Below the pieces are notes generated by a model. That model saw nothing but the letters and a program-made list of their open reading frames with translations. It did not search any database and was not told where the DNA came from. From the NCBI GenBank assembly GCA_002405615.1, contig DHMD01000058.1, forward strand, positions 1 to 5,532: DNA of 5,532 bases, read 5' to 3'. Position numbers and translations under genes: made by a program. Positions 1 through 5,317 of this stretch are shown one piece after another. How positions within the stretch are numbered: the stretch's first letter is position 1; each line of letters starts with the position of its first letter. The DNA is from Christensenella sp. UBA4651 (lineage in GTDB: Bacteria > Bacillota > Clostridia > Christensenellales > UBA1242).

Positions 1-9
1 AAACCAACA

Positions 10-42
10 GTTAAAATTCACTCACCCCTTGCGGGGTGAGAC
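10..42 (-). repeat. Leader-distal repeat with a substitution in the crRNA handle
   Basis: This copy differs from the other five by one base: A instead of C at plus-strand position 14. On the crRNA strand this turns the handle AATTGTAAC into AATTTTAAC, while the hairpin is untouched. Repeats at the far end of an array often decay, and often in this 3' part, so this may be the terminal repeat. Only nine bases remain to its left, so that cannot be settled here. Confidence 0.85.
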
Positions 43-371
43 ATACTCGTATTAGTGGACCTTATGAACTTGGCGTTACAATTCACTCACCCCTTGCGGG
101 GTGAGACGTTAGTGAGGCTGTGGATAAGTTTAACGAACTAGTTACAATTCACTCACCCCTTGCGGGGTGAGACTGTTGGGATACCGTTTTTCTTTGCGTA
201 TGCCTCGTTACAATTCACTCACCCCTTGCGGGGTGAGACGCTCTACGTTAAAAGCGCCAAAGTTATCAACACGTTACAATTCACTCACCCCTTGCGGGGT
301 GAGACCCAACATATGAACATGGTTCGTATGGCATTTACGTTACAATTCACTCACCCCTTGCGGGGTGAGAC
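10..371 (-). CRISPR. Type I-C CRISPR array, 6 repeats and 5 spacers
   Basis: Six 33-bp repeats lie at 10-42, 75-107, 141-173, 207-239, 273-305 and 339-371. The right five are identical; the leftmost has one substitution. Spacers at 43-74, 108-140, 174-206, 240-272 and 306-338 are 32, 33, 33, 33 and 33 bp and all different. Read on the minus strand, each repeat begins GTCTCACCCC, has an 8-bp stem (CTCACCCC/GGGGTGAG) closed by a GCAA tetraloop, and ends in the 11-nt tail TGAATTGTAAC. This resembles the type I-C consensus (GTC, GC-rich stem with GCAA loop, ATTGAAA-like tail) and sets transcription leftward, the same strand as the cas genes. The leader end is therefore at 371 and the newest spacer should be 306-338. 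Four of five spacers start with G in crRNA sense. The array may continue left of base 1. Spacer targets cannot be told from the window. Confidence 0.98.
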
Positions 372-474
372 CGCTACTACACAACATTTGGTGTAAAATT
401 GCAGTCTCACCGCTATAGCTTGGGGCGGACAATAAAAATTTTCGCTAAAAAGCAATGTTCGCTTGGGGTTCGCG
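372..474 (-). promoter_or_regulatory. CRISPR leader, between cas2 and the first repeat
   Basis: This 103-bp stretch separates the cas2 stop codon from the leader-proximal repeat. It lies upstream of the array in crRNA orientation, where the array promoter and the integration-guiding sequences are expected. It has an A/T-rich core (about 431-452), two copies of GCTTGGGG on the plus strand (418-425 and 461-468), two GTTCGC copies 11 bp apart (457-462 and 468-473) plus a further TTCGC at 441-445, and an 8-bp palindrome GCTATAGC (412-419). I found no convincing -35/-10 pair. A TATAGC on the minus strand could be a -10, but no good -35 stands at the right distance, so no promoter is called. The open frame starting in it at 399 resembles nothing and is not a gene. 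Confidence 0.75.
393..430 (-). repeat. Diverged CRISPR-repeat-like element inside the leader
   Basis: On the plus strand this 38-bp stretch follows the repeat in order with small gaps. The repeat's AATTCACTCACC corresponds to AATTGCAGTCTCACC at 397-411. The repeat's CTTG, G-run and final GAC correspond to CTTGGGGCGGAC at 419-430. Orientation is the same as the array repeats. It is five bases longer than a repeat and ends 21 bp from the first true repeat, shorter than a 33-bp spacer. It could be a decayed old repeat, a leader motif mimicking the repeat, or a chance likeness. The alignment was made by eye and needs gaps, so the call is tentative. Confidence 0.4.
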
Positions 475-488
475 CTAAATTATTAGCG
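473..488 (-). other. Small inverted repeat across the cas2 stop codon
   Basis: CGCTAA at 473-478 and TTAGCG at 483-488 form a perfect 6-bp stem with a 4-base ATTA loop, spanning the last codons and the TAG stop of cas2. No U-run follows in the transcription direction, so it is not a standard intrinsic terminator. It might mark the end of the cas mRNA or be incidental. Confidence 0.35.
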
Positions 489-765
489 TTCCAGTCAAAT
501 CCCAAGTTTCCTTTACTCCGAAATGCTCTACTCGATTGGAGAATGAATTTCCTAATTGATAAAACCTCACGCTATCCATAGCCAAATCCAACTCATCTAG
601 TATTTGCTTTTTGAGTTTGATAAAAGTTTGGTTATCGATAATGCATTCAAAAACAGAGTTTTGCACCCGCGTACCATAATTTTGACATAACTTTGCCACT
701 TTACGCAAGCGATTTGCACCATTATTTTGAGAAATTGCAATATCATAAGTAATTAACACCATCAT
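475..765 (-). CDS. cas2: CRISPR-associated endonuclease Cas2
   Basis: Cas2 is the small ferredoxin-fold protein that dimerises and bridges two Cas1 dimers in the spacer integration complex. The product is 96 residues, the usual size for type I-C Cas2. Visible family features are the first strand MVLITYDIA, with the conserved Asp at residue 8, the segment GTRVQNSVFEC (about 31-41), the strand DSVRFYQLG (about 64-72), and a C-terminal beta strand ending GTLII. The start overlaps the cas1 stop by four bases (ATGA). No Shine-Dalgarno precedes it, so translation probably depends on reinitiation after cas1. A second ATG follows directly (760-762), so the protein may begin one residue later. The stop is TAG, followed by the leader. 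The gene looks intact and is the last cas gene before the array, its usual place. Confidence 0.96.
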   Translation of the reverse strand: MMVLITYDIAISQNNGANRLRKVAKLCQNYGTRVQNSVFECIIDNQTFIKLKKQILDELDLAMDSVRFYQLGNSFSNRVEHFGVKETWDLTGTLII

Positions 766-1781
766 AATTTAGCCACAAAAGGAGTATAGTGCTCCATTTC
801 TCCTCTCAAATACTTCGCTAGCAGCCTCGCCTGAACATAAGGGAATAGCCCGAGTTCAACTTTTTCCCCTATAATCGGATGATTGATAATCTCTTTTTTT
901 CTATTCTGCCATTCTTTTAGCAAAATCTTTTTGGCAGAATCAGACATTTGCACGCCGCCATTTCTAAATTCAAATTCAGAGGCATTGATTTTACGCAAAT
1001 TAATAATATTCAACACAAGCCTATCCACGATATAGCAGCGAAATTCCTCCATCAAGTCTAGAGCCAAGGCTGGTCTACCTGCCCTATCCGTATGCAAATA
1101 CCCCATAAACGGATCCAATCCCACACTTTCCAGGGCAGATTCACATTCAATTGCGAGCAAAGCATACAAATACGATAGCATTGCATTTACCGCATCGAGA
1201 GGCGGCCTCTTGCTCCGCCCTCCGAATTCATATTCGGGGTTAAGAATCAGCTTATCAAAAATGCTAAAATACGACCTTGCGGAATCTCCCTCAATCCCCC
1301 TCAAACTATCAATGTTGTCGACCGCCCTAATATCAGCAAGATTAGCCTCCATACTCTCTATAACTGTATCCAAATAAACTTGCAAAGATTTGTTTTCGCG
1401 AATCTGCTTTTTGAGATAATTTTGAGAATTTTGAATTTTGGCGCCGATACTTAATTTCGCCAATTCCAGACAAAACTTATCGCTTTCTAGTTTGCGAAAC
1501 TGCTCTCTCCGCAAATGTATATTCCCTCTTATTTCTCCTCTAACGTGAGCCAAAAAGCGGCCTTGCGGGCTAATAAAATTCAAGGCAACTCCCTCCTCGG
1601 CGCACTTTGCCATTAGTGCTGGGGTACACCCCATATAGTTAAAGCACACTATGCCTTCCAAATTGCAAAAAGGCACTCGGGCAGCCTCTTTCCCTTCCTT
1701 CGTTATCACGACATTTAGCCCGTCAAGTTTTAGATAAACGTCTTCGTCCAATATATACAATACGTTTAGTAACTTTCGCAT
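762..1781 (-). CDS. cas1: CRISPR-associated endonuclease/integrase Cas1 (type I-C)
   Basis: Cas1 is the metal-dependent integrase that inserts new spacers next to the leader, acting with Cas2 and, in this subtype, Cas4. The product is 339 residues, typical for type I-C. The N-terminal beta domain begins MRKLLNVLYILDEDVYLKLD. The helical catalytic domain carries the expected metal ligands: Glu164 in RGIEGDSARSYF, His230 in MGYLHTDRAGRPALA, and Asp242/Glu245 in LDLMEEFR. The C-terminus (GEMEHYTPFVAKL) is also family-like. The start is well supported: AAAGGAG at 1787-1793 lies five bases upstream, and the ATG shares one base with the cas4 stop (TAATG). The 3' end overlaps cas2 by four bases. I see no frameshift or missing catalytic residue, so the adaptation gene appears functional. 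Confidence 0.98.
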   Translation of the reverse strand: MRKLLNVLYILDEDVYLKLDGLNVVITKEGKEAARVPFCNLEGIVCFNYMGCTPALMAKCAEEGVALNFISPQGRFLAHVRGEIRGNIHLRREQFRKLESDKFCLELAKLSIGAKIQNSQNYLKKQIRENKSLQVYLDTVIESMEANLADIRAVDNIDSLRGIEGDSARSYFSIFDKLILNPEYEFGGRSKRPPLDAVNAMLSYLYALLAIECESALESVGLDPFMGYLHTDRAGRPALALDLMEEFRCYIVDRLVLNIINLRKINASEFEFRNGGVQMSDSAKKILLKEWQNRKKEIINHPIIGEKVELGLFPYVQARLLAKYLRGEMEHYTPFVAKL

Positions 1782-2356
1782 TATTTCTCCTTTGTAAACG
1801 GCAAACAGATTTCACAGACGGAACAAGCACGACAATGTTTGCCTATTGTTTTGGGTGGAATTTCACCATTAGTAATTATCGTTTCCATTTCGACCAACAC
1901 ATTCTCCAATAAATTATGATAAAAATCCTCGTTTTTTAATTTTACACGCCTGCGAATTGTATCGTAATAGATATATCCCTCAACCTGCCTGTCATCGTTT
2001 TCTCGCAAGCAAAGCATTTGCGCATATAACTGCAGCCCATCTCCTTGCTTTATTTCGCCATTTTCATCAGGTTTGCCTTTTTTATATTCTATAACCTTTA
2101 TCCTATCACGAGAATACTCTACCAAATCTGCAATTCCATACAGTTTATACTTGCGGGAATACACTTGCACGCTGCGATGGATTTCCACCCCGTTTCGTTT
2201 CTCTATAAAATTAGGGTCGTCAACTCTTGCGTGGACAATATCGCCCAAAATTGTATGGGTATTTTCTAGCCACTCATTCTCCACGTAGTTTAGCCACCAC
2301 TGGTATTTACAAAAACAGAAATGTTCCAATTCGCTTAGGATAGTTTCTTCTCGCAT
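1781..2356 (-). CDS. cas4: CRISPR-associated exonuclease Cas4 (RecB-like, Fe-S)
   Basis: Cas4 trims prespacers and helps Cas1 choose PAM-flanked DNA and its orientation. From the ATG at 2354-2356 the product is 191 residues. RecB-type nuclease residues are visible: His42 (GDIVHARVD), Asp77 (YGIADLVEY), Glu90 and Lys92 (VIEYKKGK), and Gln109/Tyr111 (GLQLYAQML). The Fe-S cluster ligands are probably Cys16 near the N-terminus (HFCFCKYQWW) and the C-terminal CRACSVCEICLP (Cys175, 178, 184). An extra Cys181 makes a regular C-x2-C-x2-C-x2-C run. I prefer this ATG because family proteins start close to the SELEHFCFC block; it lies one base after the cas7 stop. An in-frame TTG at 2366-2368 would add four residues and overlap cas7. 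Neither start has a good Shine-Dalgarno, so coupling to cas7 translation is likely. The stop overlaps the cas1 start by one base. Confidence 0.96.
   Translation of the reverse strand: MREETILSELEHFCFCKYQWWLNYVENEWLENTHTILGDIVHARVDDPNFIEKRNGVEIHRSVQVYSRKYKLYGIADLVEYSRDRIKVIEYKKGKPDENGEIKQGDGLQLYAQMLCLRENDDRQVEGYIYYDTIRRRVKLKNEDFYHNLLENVLVEMETIITNGEIPPKTIGKHCRACSVCEICLPFTKEK
1787..1793 (-). promoter_or_regulatory. Shine-Dalgarno of cas1 inside cas4
   Basis: AAAGGAG on the minus strand lies five bases before the cas1 ATG (1779-1781), within the last cas4 codons (TKEK). It fixes the cas1 start, which shares one base with the cas4 stop. Confidence 0.85.
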
Positions 2357-2357
2357 T

Positions 2358-3236
2358 TTATTTATCAAACTCGTTTATTACGATTTCGCGAGTTACGCCA
2401 CTAGGTTGACTATCTTCACCCAAACATAATGAATAGTCGCCCAGTTTGCTAGGTGTATAAACACCGTCTTTTTTGACAACTTGAACAGAGTCATACAAAT
2501 TGTAACTTGCGATATTGCCAGCAAAAGAATCGTGTATCCACCAAATCAAGCCTACGACACGCATACTGCCCTCTGGGCGAGCCGATGACACATCATTTTC
2601 AAAAATCGTTTTGATTGCCTCTTTAATCTTTGCCACATCGTCCTCATTTAGACCGTTTTTCTCGGCAAAATGGGTGTTTATACTACCGTTTGTGCGGTAT
2701 ACAGCGTAGTCAATTCGATGTTTCATACCCATAGTACTAGAATCTTTGCCCGTACCTTTTTTGCTTTCGCTATTTACTGATTTTGTTATTTGAATTGAGT
2801 TGATTTCCACCTTGTCAATCGAAAATGCCGACTGAATAGACATCGCTCCACGAACACCCAAACTAAAATTACCAAAAGCGAATACCTGACCAAAAGTACG
2901 CACATCTAGCCACTTATTACAAATCTGCGAATATGCCTCTCTAAAAGTCTCTACCTTTGATACTTTTTTGCTTACACCTTCTTGTTTGTCAAATGCATCA
3001 AATCTCGCTTTTAGGCTGTCAAAATCCTCAGAGTCGTCTTGCGACACCACATAGATATCCTCGCCCATTTGCATAAGTCTATTTCTAATTTTCCTCTTCA
3101 AACAAACATCAGACACCTCGCCAAACTCCTCATAATTTACACGTGGGCGGTTGCCGAACATTGGGTCTCCATTAGGATTTGCATTTTTTACCTCAAAAAT
3201 TAATGTAAAATCGATTTTATTTTTTAGTGTTTCCAT
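2358..3236 (-). CDS. cas7c: Cas7c (Csd2), Cascade backbone subunit, type I-C
   Basis: Cas7c is the RAMP-fold subunit that polymerises along the crRNA spacer to form the Cascade backbone. The product is 292 residues, normal for Csd2. The N-terminus shows the family signature FEVKNANPNGDP (14-25), followed by DVCLKRKIRN (43-52). Later family blocks are LDVRTFGQVFA (110-120), GVRGAMSIQSAFSIDKVEI (127-145), the segment around TMGMKHRIDYAVY (168-180), and FENDVSSARPEGSM (212-225), followed by the region with His235 and the GNIASYNLYD block. The start has the best spaced Shine-Dalgarno of the operon, AAGGAG at 3245-3250, eight bases from the ATG. It follows the only real intergenic gap in the cas operon (38 bp after cas8c). 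A strong independent start suits a subunit needed in several copies per complex. The gene looks intact. Confidence 0.97.
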   Translation of the reverse strand: METLKNKIDFTLIFEVKNANPNGDPMFGNRPRVNYEEFGEVSDVCLKRKIRNRLMQMGEDIYVVSQDDSEDFDSLKARFDAFDKQEGVSKKVSKVETFREAYSQICNKWLDVRTFGQVFAFGNFSLGVRGAMSIQSAFSIDKVEINSIQITKSVNSESKKGTGKDSSTMGMKHRIDYAVYRTNGSINTHFAEKNGLNEDDVAKIKEAIKTIFENDVSSARPEGSMRVVGLIWWIHDSFAGNIASYNLYDSVQVVKKDGVYTPSKLGDYSLCLGEDSQPSGVTREIVINEFDK

Positions 3237-3274
3237 AATTATTTCTCCTTAAAATATTAATTATTTTTTAATTT
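3237..3274 (-). promoter_or_regulatory. cas8c-cas7c gap: A/T-rich standby region with strong RBS
   Basis: These 38 bp are the only noncoding gap inside the cas operon. The cas8c-proximal part is almost pure A/T and contains a perfect inverted repeat, AAAATA at 3251-3256 and TATTTT at 3262-3267, with a 5-base loop. The cas7c Shine-Dalgarno AAGGAG (3245-3250) follows at once. An A/U-only 6-bp stem is too weak for a terminator. More likely the region keeps the ribosome binding site unstructured. No promoter elements are claimed. Confidence 0.55.
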
Positions 3275-3661
3275 TTATTCTTCGTCTTCCGCTACCGCTT
3301 CGTCCTCATTAGCAGATGGATTTTTGTAGTATTTTTGTCCATAGTAACCTAGTAAAAACATTTCGCTGAGCGAACGGTCATCAAAGCCGTTATCCTCCAT
3401 CAAGCCAAGTATGTCTGCAATTTGTTTATCAAAATATTTGCTCAAACCCATTTTGCCATTACCTGCCATTTTATCTAAATAAATACGACACTTACCTAAT
3501 AAAATACCAAACGTAGTACAAGGCTTCTTGGCATAGTGGTTAAACATTCTCTCGGCGTTTGTAGCCCTATCTTTTACTTCGGTTTTCTCAATTTTCTCTA
3601 AAATTGCCAACAATCTACCGAAGCAATAACTTCTGTCTGTTTCTTGTAAATTTAATTTCAT
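3275..3661 (-). CDS. cas11c: Cas11c, small Cascade subunit from an internal start within cas8c
   Basis: In type I-C the small subunit Cas11c is known to be made by independent translation of the 3' end of cas8c. Here an in-frame ATG at 3659-3661 (Met553 of Cas8c, context EKYMKLNLQETD) is preceded by TTAGGAGAG. The AGGAG core at 3670-3674 sits eight bases from the ATG, as good as the authentic cas starts. The product would be 128 residues, close to the size expected of Cas11c, and mostly predicted helical by eye. It begins just before the conserved SYCFGRLLAILEKIE block and ends with the same acidic tail (DEAVAEDEE) as Cas8c. In Cascade, copies of Cas11c line the belly next to Cas7 and stabilise the displaced DNA strand. 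The frame and stop are shared with cas8c. The assignment rests on the ribosome site, size and position; expression is inferred. Confidence 0.82.
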   Translation of the reverse strand: MKLNLQETDRSYCFGRLLAILEKIEKTEVKDRATNAERMFNHYAKKPCTTFGILLGKCRIYLDKMAGNGKMGLSKYFDKQIADILGLMEDNGFDDRSLSEMFLLGYYGQKYYKNPSANEDEAVAEDEE

Positions 3662-5317
3662 ATATTTCTCTCCTAACTTATCATCAGATTTGTAACTATT
3701 GTACATTGCACAGGCTGTTGCAATCGCATTTTGCCAAATCGTGTAGTTTGCGCTATACTTTTCGGAATCAGAGAAGCCCATACTATTGCAAACCACCAAG
3801 AACGCTTTTCTCGCCATAACACGAGTAACCCGCCCATTCAACACACATTGTAGAATATCTCTGTAAAATTTCTTTTTTAGTTTCGTAGCCGATTCGCCGC
3901 TTTTTGCCCCACAATCTTTGTAAATAATTCCAAAAATGTTATCAAACAACGGAGTTTTTTCCATTGGCAAATCTCTAACTTTGCGCACCTTACCGTCCTC
4001 GCCTAGGTGTTCCCGCCATTCATAGTAGAGCCATTTGCAACTCTGGAACCAGCGAGCCAACATTTGATAATATATTTCGCTATCAAACTCATTGTAGTAC
4101 TGAATGGCAATTCGCCCCTTGCTTTCGCCGTCCAAAACCAAAACAGATACCTTGTGCCCCTCGGCAAATTTATCTAGCATTTTGCCCCGTTGCCCATACC
4201 TCATCAAGGCAGTTACAACCTTGTTGCTGTCTACAGAAAAATCTTTTTTGTCAATGTCAAAATCATCAATAAAGAAGTTATTGCGAGTAGCATATATGTT
4301 AGGCTCGTTGACTTCGGGCGTATAATTATTCCAAGTTAATACTGTAAAGCCGTCCAAATTAAATGCTTGCCTATTGATTAACCAAGATAATGCGTATAGT
4401 GATTGCTGCATAGACTCATTCCCGATAGGAGCGACTTGATTGTAATTCTTGGGCTCAAACCTATCTCCAAAAGTTACTTTTGTTTCATCATTTGCAGACA
4501 TTAGCCTTGCGCCATCGCCTTGATGGCGTATCTTCTTTGGAAAAAACATATTACTGTCTTCTAGTTCGCCCGATATATAACTCATCACTTTGCCCAAATC
4601 GCTACCATTCTCTACATAAATCTGCTTGTAGTTATTCGACCATTCTCCGTAAACATCGTTATCGAGCCACAACTCGCTCAATTTGTTGGGTTGAATTACC
4701 TTGAATCTAGCAAATAAATCCTTGATTTTATTAAATATCTCTTTATTATTTTGAATACCGTTGTCGTTTTGGTTTACTACGACTGCTTTTGTATCGCTTT
4801 GTGTACTTTCTGTATTAATAACAGAATTATCCGTAGTGCTTATACCCAACTCTTCCACTGAAAATCTATCCAGAATTTCTCGCACGATGTGATTATTGAC
4901 TACAAATTTGTATACTGCCTTTATGCTGCTTTGTTGGGTAAACTCAGCCCACTTCCCTAGCAATTCCAAATACTTTACATTCTTTTTGCGGCAATCGTCC
5001 AATTCCCTGCTTTCTGGCAAAATATAGTCCCAGTCCGATGCCATATACTGTAATTTATCAAAAAGTGGGTGCGGGTCATCACCAGCAGTTCGCTGAACAC
5101 TTTTCCATGTGCATGGGATAATTGTAGTCCTATCTTCTTTGGGTATTATAGACATTCCTATTAAATTACCATCTAAATCAAGGATAATTTCCAAATCGCA
5201 TTTATTAGTACACAGACCGTCACGCAAAAGGAAATTTTGCGGTTCTCGGAGTTCATTTGCCTCAGGCAAGTCGGCAATAAGCTTGTAACTCTCTACCAAT
5301 CGATTCCAAACACTCAT
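3275..5317 (-). CDS. cas8c: Cas8c (Csd1), Cascade large subunit, type I-C
   Basis: Cas8c is the large Cascade subunit that recognises the PAM and opens the target duplex before Cas3 arrives. The product is 680 residues, on the long side; many Csd1 proteins are nearer 550-650. Family blocks seen are the N-terminus (MSVWNRLVESYKLIAD), the middle around SMQQSLYALSWLINRQAFN (302-320), RIAIQYYNEF (402-411) followed by a Trp-rich segment (423-434), and the C-terminal SYCFGRLLAILEKIE (563-577) with LLGYYGQKYY (655-664). Residues about 158-192 are polar (Ser, Thr, Asn, Gln) and probably a flexible linker. The last 12 residues are strongly acidic. AGGAGG at 5325-5330, inside the cas5c 3' end, lies seven bases from the ATG, and the ATGA overlap with the cas5c stop confirms the start. 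The C-terminal 128 codons can also be translated separately as Cas11c. Confidence 0.97.
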   Translation of the reverse strand: MSVWNRLVESYKLIADLPEANELREPQNFLLRDGLCTNKCDLEIILDLDGNLIGMSIIPKEDRTTIIPCTWKSVQRTAGDDPHPLFDKLQYMASDWDYILPESRELDDCRKKNVKYLELLGKWAEFTQQSSIKAVYKFVVNNHIVREILDRFSVEELGISTTDNSVINTESTQSDTKAVVVNQNDNGIQNNKEIFNKIKDLFARFKVIQPNKLSELWLDNDVYGEWSNNYKQIYVENGSDLGKVMSYISGELEDSNMFFPKKIRHQGDGARLMSANDETKVTFGDRFEPKNYNQVAPIGNESMQQSLYALSWLINRQAFNLDGFTVLTWNNYTPEVNEPNIYATRNNFFIDDFDIDKKDFSVDSNKVVTALMRYGQRGKMLDKFAEGHKVSVLVLDGESKGRIAIQYYNEFDSEIYYQMLARWFQSCKWLYYEWREHLGEDGKVRKVRDLPMEKTPLFDNIFGIIYKDCGAKSGESATKLKKKFYRDILQCVLNGRVTRVMARKAFLVVCNSMGFSDSEKYSANYTIWQNAIATACAMYNSYKSDDKLGEKYMKLNLQETDRSYCFGRLLAILEKIEKTEVKDRATNAERMFNHYAKKPCTTFGILLGKCRIYLDKMAGNGKMGLSKYFDKQIADILGLMEDNGFDDRSLSEMFLLGYYGQKYYKNPSANEDEAVAEDEE
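3670..3674 (-). promoter_or_regulatory. Internal Shine-Dalgarno for Cas11c
   Basis: The minus strand reads TTAGGAGAGAAATATATG, with the AGGAG core here and an 8-base gap to the ATG at 3659-3661. It lies within the cas8c codons for LGEKY. This match is what decides the Cas11c start. Confidence 0.82.

Noticed and set aside
49..322. Near match TATGAACTTGG / TATGAACATGG shared by spacers 43-74 and 306-338
   Set aside because: Ten of eleven bases in one short word; the flanks do not match, so common origin of the two protospacers is not supported.
160..396. Plus-strand open frame of 78 codons with a thrice-repeated peptide QFTHPLRGET
   Set aside because: It is the CRISPR array read through; the peptide repeat is the translated 33-bp repeat plus 33-bp spacers (66 bp keeps frame). 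No ribosome binding site or homology.
405..450. Sigma-70-like array promoter with TATAGC as -10
   Set aside because: No acceptable -35 at 16-18 bp; calling it would be guesswork.
473..488. Possible intrinsic terminator after cas2
   Set aside because: Only a 6-bp A/T-containing stem and no U-tract follows in the direction of transcription; kept only as a small inverted repeat.
399..581. Plus-strand open frame of 60 codons over the leader and the 3' end of cas2
   Set aside because: It runs antisense into a clear cas2, starts inside the leader, has no Shine-Dalgarno and resembles no family.
2045..2288. Two overlapping plus-strand open frames opposite cas4
   Set aside because: Antisense shadows of a well-supported cas4; biased, low-quality peptides with no start signals.
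3604..4704. Several 70-75-codon plus-strand open frames opposite cas8c
   Set aside because: Antisense shadows of cas8c without ribosome sites or recognisable domains.
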